A DNA stretch of 6,497 bases from NCBI GenBank assembly GCA_937911855.1, contig CALDPK010000057.1:1-6497 (forward strand), given 5' to 3'. The position numbers and the translations under genes are program-made. The notes under the pieces were generated by a model. That model did not search any database. It was not told where the DNA came from and saw only the letters and a program-made list of their open reading frames with translations. Positions within the stretch are counted from its first letter, which is position 1. The number at the start of each line of letters is the position of its first letter. This DNA is from an uncultured Trueperaceae bacterium (GTDB lineage Bacteria; Deinococcota; Deinococci; Deinococcales; Trueperaceae). Positions 1-5,419 of this stretch are shown in pieces.

Positions 1-1764
1 CTCGAGCCGCGTGGCGATCACCTCGTCGGCCAGTTCGGTGGTGAGGTCCACGCCGGCCAGTTTCAGCGTTTCGATGGGGTCTAAGCGGTCGCCGCTGCTC
101 AGGAACGAGAGGACCCGCTCGCGGGCACCTTCAGAGTCGTTGCGCAGGTCATCGGCGAGAGCTGCGGCTGCGCTGATGCCGCTGGCGTACTGGAACGTGT
201 AGAACGGAATGTACAGGTGCTGGAACTGCGCCCAGGTTATGGCGGTGCGGTCGTCAACTTCGATCTCGTCGCCGTAACCCTCGCGGAACAGGTCACCGGC
301 GATCTGGAGCAGGCGGCCTGCTGTGAGTCCTTCACCGCGTTCGGCTGCAGCGTGCACTTCCAGTTCGAAGCGCACCAGGGTAGGCATGATGAAGAAGTAG
401 CGGTGCAGGTTGTAGAGGGCTTCTTCGATGATGGCGATCTTGAACTCTACTTCGTCGCTGTTCTCCAGCAGGTGCGGGAACAGCAGCGCCTGGTTGAGGT
501 TGGAGGCGGTTTCAGCGACCACCATGCTGTAGCCTCCGTAAACAACGGGCTGGTTGGCCATGGTGAGCTGGGCGTGCATGGCGTGGCCGAGTTCGTGGGC
601 CAGGGTGCTTAAGCCGCCGGTGCCGTTGTCGTAGCTCATCATGATGAACGGCTGGCTGCCGGGAGCGTGGGCTGCGAAGGCACCCTCGCGCTTGCCCTTG
701 TTCGGGTACACGTCAACCCAGCGTTCTTCGCGGAGGCCTTTCTCCATGCGGGTAACGTACTCGCTGCCGAGCGGCTGCAGCGCTTCGGTGATCCATTCGA
801 TGGAGTTTTCGTAAGGGATGTGCAGCGGGTTGCGACTGAGCGGCGCGAACACGTCCCACGGTTCGAGTTTCTCGACGCCCAGCAGCTTGCGGCGTACGGC
901 CCAGTAGCGGTGCCAGACTGGCAGGCGCTCGCTGAACACGCGCAGTACCGAATCCAGTGCGGCGCGAGGTACTTCACGCGGGGCCAGGGCCTCCTCCACT
1001 GTCGACGGGTACGAGCGCGCCCTGGCGCTGAACACCGCCTGTTTCACGCGGGTGACGTACAGGTCACTCAGCGTGTTGCGGAAGCCGAGGAAGGCGTCAG
1101 CGTAGTTGCTGAAAGCCTGGCGGCGGATGTCACGGTCCGGGTTGCTCATGAGCCCGTCGATAGTGCTTGGTGCAACCTCGCTGGTGCTGCCTTCCTGGTC
1201 GAGCACCGGGTCGTAAGTCATGTCGCTGCTGACGAGGCTGCCGCGGGCACGCTGCGCTCCCCCGAACGGGTCTGCCAGCGCACCAAGCAGGCTTTCGACT
1301 TCGCCGCTGCGCACGTGCTCACGCCGCGCTTCCATCCGCTGGAAGTAACGGTCGTACTTCTCCAGGCGGCTGTCCGTTTCTTTGAACGCGCTCAGGGCGT
1401 CCTGGCCGATTGCGAGGATCTCCGGTTCGATCCAGGCGGTGGCTTCGTTGGCTTTGGCAGCAAGGGCCATGAACCGGCCCAGGCGGGCTTTCGCTTCCTG
1501 GTCGTTGCTGTCGGCACTGGTGGGCAGGCTTGCGAAGGCTCCCAGGCGCCTGATGCGCGCGGTGGTTTCGAACAGTTGTTCCAGGAAGTCGTACAGGTTG
1601 CTGGCGTCAAGTTTGCCTTGGCGGTCCTTGATTGGGCCGAGGGCTTTCTCGGTCGCTTCGTACTCGGTTTCATAGGCGGTTTCGTCGCTGAAGAGGCTTT
1701 GCAGGTTCCAGGTGTACTGAGGATCCAGCTCGTGGCGGGCAGGCAGGCCGTGTTTTGCTTTCAT
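1..1764 (-). CDS. pepF: Oligoendopeptidase F-like M3 metallopeptidase, C-terminus cut by window edge
   Basis: This frame stays open for 588 codons from ATG 1764 to the left edge, so it has no stop in the window; only the last 10 or so residues of a roughly 600-residue family seem missing. The product should be a cytoplasmic zinc endopeptidase cleaving short peptides. The start MKAKHGLPARHELDPQYTWNL fits the usual N-terminus (target motif YTWNL). The zinc site HELGH is at residues 390-394 (bases 583-597), inside LAHELGHAMHAQL. The third ligand is probably Glu418 in VAETAS, 24 residues after the second His, as in M3 enzymes. The C-terminal substrate and transition-state segment HLYIPFYTFQYASG begins at His516. 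One oddity is Gln425, where the family usually has Glu (ETASxxNE). No SD precedes the ATG; it lies 52 bases after the regulator's likely stop, on the same strand. Family assignment is firm; exact peptide specificity is not readable. Confidence 0.95.
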   Translation of the reverse strand, partial: MKAKHGLPARHELDPQYTWNLQSLFSDETAYETEYEATEKALGPIKDRQGKLDASNLYDFLEQLFETTARIRRLGAFASLPTSADSNDQEAKARLGRFMALAAKANEATAWIEPEILAIGQDALSAFKETDSRLEKYDRYFQRMEARREHVRSGEVESLLGALADPFGGAQRARGSLVSSDMTYDPVLDQEGSTSEVAPSTIDGLMSNPDRDIRRQAFSNYADAFLGFRNTLSDLYVTRVKQAVFSARARSYPSTVEEALAPREVPRAALDSVLRVFSERLPVWHRYWAVRRKLLGVEKLEPWDVFAPLSRNPLHIPYENSIEWITEALQPLGSEYVTRMEKGLREERWVDVYPNKGKREGAFAAHAPGSQPFIMMSYDNGTGGLSTLAHELGHAMHAQLTMANQPVVYGGYSMVVAETASNLNQALLFPHLLENSDEVEFKIAIIEEALYNLHRYFFIMPTLVRFELEVHAAAERGEGLTAGRLLQIAGDLFREGYGDEIEVDDRTAITWAQFQHLYIPFYTFQYASGISAAAALADDLRNDSEGARERVLSFLSSGDRLDPIETLKLAGVDLTTELADEVIATRLE

Positions 1765-1771
1765 GCTGCAG

Positions 1772-1777
1772 AGGATA
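1772..1777 (-). promoter_or_regulatory. Candidate -10 box for leaderless pepF transcript
   Basis: On the minus strand TATCCT ends 7 bases before the pepF ATG, and no SD-like purine run is present. A TANNNT box at this distance is the layout of leaderless genes in Deinococcus. No convincing -35 hexamer was found at 16-18 bases, so this is a weak call. Confidence 0.35.
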
Positions 1778-1790
1778 ACCGCTCGGCCGG

Positions 1791-2609
1791 CTATTGCCTT
1801 AAATCCGGTTCGTTGTTCAGTGGGCCTTGAGTGCCTGGAACCCGTCGAGCAGCCGGTTCAGGAGCAACAGGCCGAGCCCCAGGCCGTAGGCCTGGCTGGC
1901 GATCGCGGCCACCGGCGATGCGCAGCGCCTCGATCTTCATCCGCTCCTTGAACGACAGGTTGCGCGCCTTTTCCTCGAACAGGTAGCGGTCCAGGTCGAA
2001 GTAGCGCTCCCAGAACTGTTCGCGGGCCGTGTGGAACTCAGCCAGGGTGACGCCGGTGGCGCGGCTGGCCTGCGCGTCGAGCAGGGCGCTGCGCGCGGCG
2101 CCGTGAACGTAGTTGTCAAGGGCGCGGGCGCACTGGTAGATGTCCTCGGGTGGCAGGCCCAGTCTCTCGAGTGCGCTGAGCACGTACTCGGCGGCGTCAA
2201 GGTAGTTGGGGCCGAGGCTGAGGCGTACGAGATTCGTACCGAGTATCCACGGGTGCCGGTTGTAAAGCTGCCAGTGCTGGCTGGCGAGACTGAACAGCTG
2301 CCCACGCCAGTCCAGTGCATCATCCGGCGCCTTTATCTCCGTGTGAACGTGATCGACCATCAGTTCGAGCAGTTCGGTTTTGCTGTTTACGTACGTGTAG
2401 AGGCTCATGGTGCCGCAGTCGAGCACGTCGGCGAGCCGGCGCATCGACAGCGCGTCGGTTCCGTGCTCGTCAGCCAGTTCAATCGCAACCTGAACGATCT
2501 GGCTGGTGCTGAGCCGGGCTTTCGGGCCGCGGCTTGGTGGCGGGGGCGGGTCCCACATGAGGCGGATCGTGCGCAGCGGGTCGGGCTTGTTCCTGTCGTC
2601 CTTGCTCAT
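1791..2609 (-). CDS. TetR-family transcriptional regulator with probable C-terminal frameshift
   Basis: Likely a dimeric DNA-binding repressor. I chose ATG 2609 (MSKDDRNK) because GGAAGGGAAG lies about 5 bases upstream; an in-frame ATG at 2654 lacks such a site. The N-terminal helix-turn-helix spans about residues 33-84, with LSMRRLADVL and the recognition stretch GTMSLYTYVNSKTEL. The rest resembles the TetR_C_1 ligand domain up to about residue 232 (KERMKIEALRIA). After that the frame turns Arg/Pro/Gly-rich and stops at 1791, while the neighbouring frame reads QAYGLGLGLLLLNRLLDGFQ and stops at TGA 1819-1817, a typical ending for this domain. One extra base near 1911-1916 explains this; the repaired protein would be 263 residues instead of 272. 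It may be a sequencing error or a real lesion. A run of five prolines (residues 21-25) precedes the DNA-binding domain. The gene is divergent from the methyltransferase-like gene, a usual arrangement for an autoregulated TetR. Ligand unknown. Confidence 0.88.
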   Translation of the reverse strand: MSKDDRNKPDPLRTIRLMWDPPPPPSRGPKARLSTSQIVQVAIELADEHGTDALSMRRLADVLDCGTMSLYTYVNSKTELLELMVDHVHTEIKAPDDALDWRGQLFSLASQHWQLYNRHPWILGTNLVRLSLGPNYLDAAEYVLSALERLGLPPEDIYQCARALDNYVHGAARSALLDAQASRATGVTLAEFHTAREQFWERYFDLDRYLFEEKARNLSFKERMKIEALRIAGGRDRQPGLRPGARPVAPEPAARRVPGTQGPLNNEPDLRQ

Positions 2610-2655
2610 GCGGGCTTCCCTTCCGTATTCATGACGTTGCGACCAGCTTAGCAAC

Positions 2656-2702
2656 TCCGTACGTATAGTGGCCCGTTCCAGTCACCATTCCGTACGCCGT
2701 AC
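2656..2702. promoter_or_regulatory. Candidate TetR operator region with repeated TCCGTACG
   Basis: The divergent intergenic region holds TCCGTACG twice in direct orientation (2656-2663 and 2689-2696), 33 bases apart. Each contains the palindrome CGTACG. The second overlaps a dyad GTACG-C-CGTAC (2692-2702). Three helical turns between copies would suit two regulator dimers on one face. Assignment to the adjacent TetR protein is inferred only from position. Confidence 0.4.
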
Positions 2703-2709
2703 TGCACCA

Positions 2710-2737
2710 TTGCTGGCGCGTCAGCCCGGCATATAGT
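2710..2737 (+). promoter_or_regulatory. Candidate promoter for the leader ORF and methyltransferase-like gene
   Basis: A -10-like TATAGT lies at 2732-2737 with TTGCTG at 2710-2715, spacer 16. Transcription would start near 2744-2746, at or next to the ATG at 2746. The GTG at 2736, which gives the longest methyltransferase frame, sits inside this -10 box and so could not be in the mRNA. An identical 9-mer TATAGTGGC occurs at 2664-2672, but no -35 was seen for it. Confidence 0.5.
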
Positions 2738-2745
2738 GGCGAGCA

Positions 2746-2799
2746 ATGTTCAGGACACCATCTCACTCTCTTCCCGCCCGCCTCAGGAGCTGCCGATGA
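2746..2799 (+). CDS. Putative 17-codon leader ORF overlapping the next start (ATGA)
   Basis: ATG 2746 opens a frame encoding MFRTPSHSLPARLRSCR and ending at TGA 2797-2799. The stop overlaps the ATG (2796-2798) of the methyltransferase-like gene as ATGA, and that gene's SD AGGAG (2785-2789) lies within the last codons. The ATG is 8 bases past a TATAGT -10-like box, so it could be translated leaderless. The layout suggests coupling: ribosomes finishing the leader would stop on the downstream start. The peptide resembles nothing I recognise and has four Arg. A 17-codon frame can arise by chance, so coding status is unproven. Confidence 0.4.
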   Translation: MFRTPSHSLPARLRSCR

Positions 2800-3467
2800 T
2801 CCCCTGGGAGCACCTGGGGGACGCCGCGATTCCCGGCATGGACCAGAAGCTCAGCCTGTACCGGCGTGACAAGGAGTTCTCCCTGCGCCTCGAGCGCATC
2901 GAGCTGATGAACAGCCGCATGCACGGCTCAGAAGAAGAACTCGCCCGGATAGCCATCGAAGGCCATGCGGGTGCGACTGCGCCGCACGTACTGGTGGGTG
3001 GCCTGGGCATGGGCTTCACCCTCCGCGCAGCCCTTGATCTGCTGCCACCTACAGCCCGGGTGACCGTTGCTGAACTCATTCCCGAAGTGGTCGAGTGGAA
3101 CAGGCAGTACCTGGGTGGGCTCGCCGGCGAACCGCTCACCGACGGAAGGGTAAAGGTTCAGGTCGCTGATGTGGCTGACCTGATCAGTGGCGCCCAGGCC
3201 GAGTTCGACATCATCCTGCTCGACACCGACAACGGGCCTGAAGGCACCACCGCGGAAGCGAACGAACAGCTGTATCAGGCTGAGGGCTTGAATGCTGCCC
3301 TTAAGAGCCTGAAGCCCGGTGGTGTGCTCGCCGTGTGGTCTGCGTTCCCGAGTCGCGCGTTCACTGACCGCCTCACCAGGGCTGGTTTCCGGGTGGAGCA
3401 GCTGAACAGCCGGGCGCGCAAGGCCAAGGGGGCGCGGCACGTGATCTGGCTGGCTCACCGGCGCTGA
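2796..3467 (+). CDS. Spermidine synthase-like SAM-dependent methyltransferase family protein
   Basis: A 223-residue Rossmann-fold protein. ATG 2796 is preferred because AGGAG (2785-2789) sits 6 bases upstream; the in-frame GTG 2736 has no SD and lies in a likely -10 box. The nucleotide-binding loop is HVLVGGLGMGFTLR (64-77), followed by the acidic strand end Glu93 in VTVAELIPEVVEWN, Asp125 in VQVADVADL, and FDIILLDTDNGPEG (137-150). The late motif SLKPGGVLAVWS (171-182) is typical of class I methyltransferases. The ELMNSRMHGSEEELA stretch (36-50) resembles the N-terminal part of spermidine synthase-like proteins. The canonical aminopropyltransferase D-x-x-D-P is replaced by DTDNGP, so genuine polyamine synthesis is doubtful, and substrate is unknown. 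It is divergent from the TetR regulator and 49 bases upstream of the phosphatase gene. Confidence 0.9.
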   Translation: MIPWEHLGDAAIPGMDQKLSLYRRDKEFSLRLERIELMNSRMHGSEEELARIAIEGHAGATAPHVLVGGLGMGFTLRAALDLLPPTARVTVAELIPEVVEWNRQYLGGLAGEPLTDGRVKVQVADVADLISGAQAEFDIILLDTDNGPEGTTAEANEQLYQAEGLNAALKSLKPGGVLAVWSAFPSRAFTDRLTRAGFRVEQLNSRARKAKGARHVIWLAHRR

Positions 3468-3504
3468 TGCGACCGTGAACGCAGTTCGGGTTGAGGCTGC
3501 CGCA

Positions 3505-3510
3505 TAGAAT
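3505..3510 (+). promoter_or_regulatory. Candidate -10 box for leaderless HAD phosphatase gene
   Basis: TAGAAT ends 6 bases before ATG 3517, and there is no SD between the methyltransferase stop and this ATG. This fits a leaderless transcript starting at or near the ATG. A matching -35 hexamer at normal spacing was not evident, so independent transcription remains tentative. Confidence 0.45.
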
Positions 3511-3516
3511 CACCGC

Positions 3517-3948
3517 ATGATCGTCATCTCAGACCTGGACGGAACCATCACCGACGCAGAACACCGGGTGCACCTGGTACGCGAACACCCGAAAGACTAC
3601 GACGCCTTCTTCGCAGCAGCGCGTGACGACGGACCCATCTGGCCCGTGATCCACGTCCTGCGCGCCCTGAAAGCGGCCGGGCATGACATCCACATCATCA
3701 CCGGCCGCTCCCAGGTCACAGAAGCCGACACCATCGAGTGGCTGGATAAGTTTGAGGTGCCGCATGACCGCCTGCTCATGCGGCCTGACAACGACTACAC
3801 CCCCGACGACCGGCTGAAACGCGAGTGGTTCAAGAAGGAGTACGACCCTGATGAGGTCCTGCTGGTCCTGGAAGACCGCGCCCGGGTGGTCCGCATGTGG
3901 CGGAAACTGGGAATCACCTGCCTGCAGGTTGCCGAGGGTGACTTCTGA
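3517..3948 (+). CDS. HAD phosphatase resembling T4 Pnkp 3'-phosphatase domain
   Basis: A complete 143-residue HAD-superfamily phosphatase, cytoplasmic, with no kinase or ligase domain attached. Motif I is SDLDGT, with nucleophile Asp6 and acid Asp8. The Arg nine residues after Asp8 (Arg17), TGR (62-64), PDDRLK (96-101), and the ending MWRKLGITCLQVAEGDF line up with the phosphatase domain of T4 polynucleotide kinase, which ends [20 protein letters not shown] (recalled from memory). This suggests removal of 3'-phosphates from nucleic acid ends, a step in DNA end repair or RNA repair. Motif IV reads LEDR (118-121) where T4 has DDR, so the first metal-binding Asp is Glu119. Similar small HAD proteins are often annotated only as acid phosphatase or hydrolase, so the nucleic-acid substrate is inference. 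It follows the methyltransferase-like gene by 49 bases but probably has its own leaderless start. Confidence 0.88.
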   Translation: MIVISDLDGTITDAEHRVHLVREHPKDYDAFFAAARDDGPIWPVIHVLRALKAAGHDIHIITGRSQVTEADTIEWLDKFEVPHDRLLMRPDNDYTPDDRLKREWFKKEYDPDEVLLVLEDRARVVRMWRKLGITCLQVAEGDF

Positions 3949-3995
3949 TCTAGGGCGCGCGTGTCATACCAATGGGGGACGTCAGACCGACTGGC

Positions 3996-4012
3996 AGGTC
4001 ATAAAGTGACCT
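3996..4012. promoter_or_regulatory. Dyad AGGTCA-N5-TGACCT over a putative -10 box
   Basis: Perfect 6-base arms AGGTCA (3996-4001) and TGACCT (4007-4012) flank TAAAG. The TANNNT-type box TAAAGT (4002-4007) overlaps the centre, with only a weak -35 candidate (ACGTCA, 3979-3984). An operator over the promoter of the membrane protein gene is plausible. No T-run follows, so it is not a terminator. Confidence 0.4.
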
Positions 4013-4051
4013 TACTGAAGATCAGTTTCAGGCCAGGAGGGCTGTAGCGCT

Positions 4052-5053
4052 GTGAACAACGAGAGAAATGATGAACTGTCGCGACGAAACGATGAAGAAC
4101 TGGCCTCGCTGCCAGCCAACGAGACTCCGGTAAGCCGCGATCACCGGCAACTGTGGCTGCTGGCCATAGGCATCGTCGCCGTACTGGCAGTACTGGCCGG
4201 CAACTACCCCAGGAGCGTCGAAAGCGACGGTCACGAAGCCTCCGGCCTGAGTGCACTCTCCATCCAGGCGGGCGGAGCTGACCTGGTGTTCGTCGAGACA
4301 ACCGGCAGCGAAGTTCAGGCTGAACTGACGGGCAGCCGCTCGAATGACGTGGAGCTCAACGTGACCCGGGCCGGGGACACCCTCGACGTCGTGGTTGACA
4401 GGCGTTTCCGGTTCTTCCGGCTGTTCAGCTTCGGCCAGCCCACCCTCACAGTGTCGCTGCCGGCTGGTTTCGACGGTGACGTGAACGCGCGGATCAGCTC
4501 CGGGACCATCCGGCTTGAAGGCCTGCGGCGTGAACCCGCCAACGTGAACCTGTCGGCAAGTTCCGGGCGCATCACCGTCAGTGACATGAACTTCACGGGT
4601 CACGTGCAGATCAGAGCGAGCTCCGGGCGCATCACCTTCGAGGATTCCACTACGCCTGGTGAGGTGGACGTATCAGCAAGCTCGGGGCGCGTAACCATCG
4701 ACAACGTCCGGGCTGACCGTTACAGGTTGCAGACGAGTTCGGGCAGGTTGTCCGCGACCGGCCTCTCAGGTGGCGCGGTGACCGCGTCCACCAGTTCGGC
4801 CCGGCTCGAAGTCGAGGCTGAGACGATGCTGGCGGACTGGGAGCTGCGCTCAGGCTCCGGTGGGGTCACCGTTCGGCTGCAGCGCCCGCCTGGCGGCATG
4901 GCCCTCACTTACGCCGGTGGTTCAGGCGGCTGGGACATCGACGACAGGTACGGTTTCGACACCAGCAACACGAGCAGGAACGCCGTCACCATCAGGGGTT
5001 CAGGACCGGAACTCAGCGTCCGCACCGGCTCAGGCGGCTTCAGGCTGCGCTGA
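4052..5053 (+). CDS. Single-pass membrane protein with DUF4097-type beta-repeat domain
   Basis: A 333-residue protein starting at GTG 4052, with AGGAGG at 4035-4040 (spacer 11, slightly long). A charged, probably cytoplasmic head (1-33) precedes one transmembrane helix, LWLLAIGIVAVLAVLAG (34-50), so it is likely N-in with the bulk exported. Residues about 65-333 form a beta-rich repeat domain of the DUF4097 type. A Ser-Ser-Gly-Arg turn recurs: ISSGTI (148), ASSGRI (169, 189), ASSGRV (209), TSSGRL (228), TSSARL (247). The serines are spaced 21, 20, 20, 19 and 19 residues, as expected for successive coils of a beta solenoid. Three GSGG units follow near 268, 291 and 327. The family's biochemical role is largely unknown; it is often linked to cell-envelope stress functions, but nothing here proves that. 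It is 103 bases after the phosphatase gene and is ended by a strong terminator. Confidence 0.85.
   Translation: MNNERNDELSRRNDEELASLPANETPVSRDHRQLWLLAIGIVAVLAVLAGNYPRSVESDGHEASGLSALSIQAGGADLVFVETTGSEVQAELTGSRSNDVELNVTRAGDTLDVVVDRRFRFFRLFSFGQPTLTVSLPAGFDGDVNARISSGTIRLEGLRREPANVNLSASSGRITVSDMNFTGHVQIRASSGRITFEDSTTPGEVDVSASSGRVTIDNVRADRYRLQTSSGRLSATGLSGGAVTASTSSARLEVEAETMLADWELRSGSGGVTVRLQRPPGGMALTYAGGSGGWDIDDRYGFDTSNTSRNAVTIRGSGPELSVRTGSGGFRLR
4496..4798 (+). repeat. In-gene repeats encoding SSGR turns, period 57-63 bases
   Basis: The first Ser codon of each unit falls at 4496, 4559, 4619, 4679, 4736 and 4793. Units 2-4 are conserved at DNA level (for example CCGGGCGCATCACC at 4563 and 4623), suggesting duplication of coils as well as structural selection. 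It lies wholly within the DUF4097-type gene. Confidence 0.7.
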
Positions 5054-5076
5054 GGCGACAAGCAACCAGTTGGTTT

Positions 5077-5112
5077 CGGGTCTGGGCAATTGCCCAGACC
5101 CGCTTTGCTTTT
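5077..5112 (+). terminator. Strong Rho-independent terminator after the DUF4097-type gene
   Basis: A perfect 26-base palindrome with 13-base arms (CGGGTCTGGGCAA, 5077-5089, and its complement, 5090-5102) would form an RNA stem closed by an AAUU loop. It begins 23 bases after the stop codon and is followed by the T-rich CTTTGCTTTT. It should isolate the small downstream gene from upstream transcription. Confidence 0.9.
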
Positions 5113-5142
5113 CACCCGGTTGTCAATGCAGGTTCACTCGTG

Positions 5143-5394
5143 ATGTCGCACCATGATGGCGTGTTATTCGGAGAAATGATCATCGCCCACTCGCTCATTG
5201 AAGAGCTCGGAGACCGCCGCACGCGGACGTTCCTGGCCCTCCTTGAGCATCCCGACCTCGAGCTGGCCCCGGCCGACCGGGATGCGCTCGACCGGTTCAT
5301 CACCCGCCTGGCAGAACAGCTCGGCCCTGATTGCAGGGCGGTCAGCCAGCTGCGCTCACTGAGGAAGGACTCACCGCCATGCCCTGAACACTGA
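5143..5394 (+). CDS. Small protein of unknown function (83 residues)
   Basis: I do not recognise this gene. The frame has strong GC bias at third codon positions, suggesting it is real. The core is charged and predicted helical: SLIEELGDRRTRTFLALLEH, then ADRDALDRFITRLAEQL, with no membrane segment or signal peptide. The C-terminus is Pro/Cys-containing (DSPPCPEH). The start is uncertain: GTG 5140, ATG 5143 and ATG 5176 are in frame and none has a well-spaced SD; GGAG at 5170-5173 is too close to 5176. TTGTCA (5120-5125) just after the terminator could be a -35, but no good -10 follows. It converges on the CBS gene with 25 bases between. Confidence 0.6.
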   Translation: MSHHDGVLFGEMIIAHSLIEELGDRRTRTFLALLEHPDLELAPADRDALDRFITRLAEQLGPDCRAVSQLRSLRKDSPPCPEH

Positions 5395-5419
5395 AGAGCA
5401 CCCCCTGGCGGAGCAGTTC

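Noticed and set aside
667..1830. Long plus-strand open frame (387 codons) opposite pepF
   Set aside because: It is antisense to a clear zinc peptidase with intact motifs; the translation has no recognisable features and is a GC-rich shadow.
2031..2651. Plus-strand open frame opposite the TetR gene
   Set aside because: The minus strand has an unmistakable helix-turn-helix; this frame is its complement shadow.
2664..2672. Second TATAGTGGC copy as another promoter
   Set aside because: No -35-like hexamer at 16-18 bases and no start codon at leaderless distance; kept only as a note.
2736..2795. N-terminal extension of the methyltransferase-like protein from GTG 2736
   Set aside because: The GTG lies within a likely -10 box and lacks an SD, whereas ATG 2796 has AGGAG at 6 bases.
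3996..4012. Dyad as a Deinococcus radiation/desiccation response motif
   Set aside because: The known motif, as I recall it, has GTCA and TGAC one base apart with TTAT/ATAA flanks; here the arms are five bases apart and the flanks differ.
4028..4603. Minus-strand open frame opposite the membrane protein gene
   Set aside because: It overlaps the transmembrane and repeat coding region of the plus-strand gene and shows no domain or ribosome site of its own.
4496..4798. Regular 60-base repeats as a CRISPR array or satellite
   Set aside because: The repeats are imperfect, stay in frame and encode a structural motif of the membrane protein.
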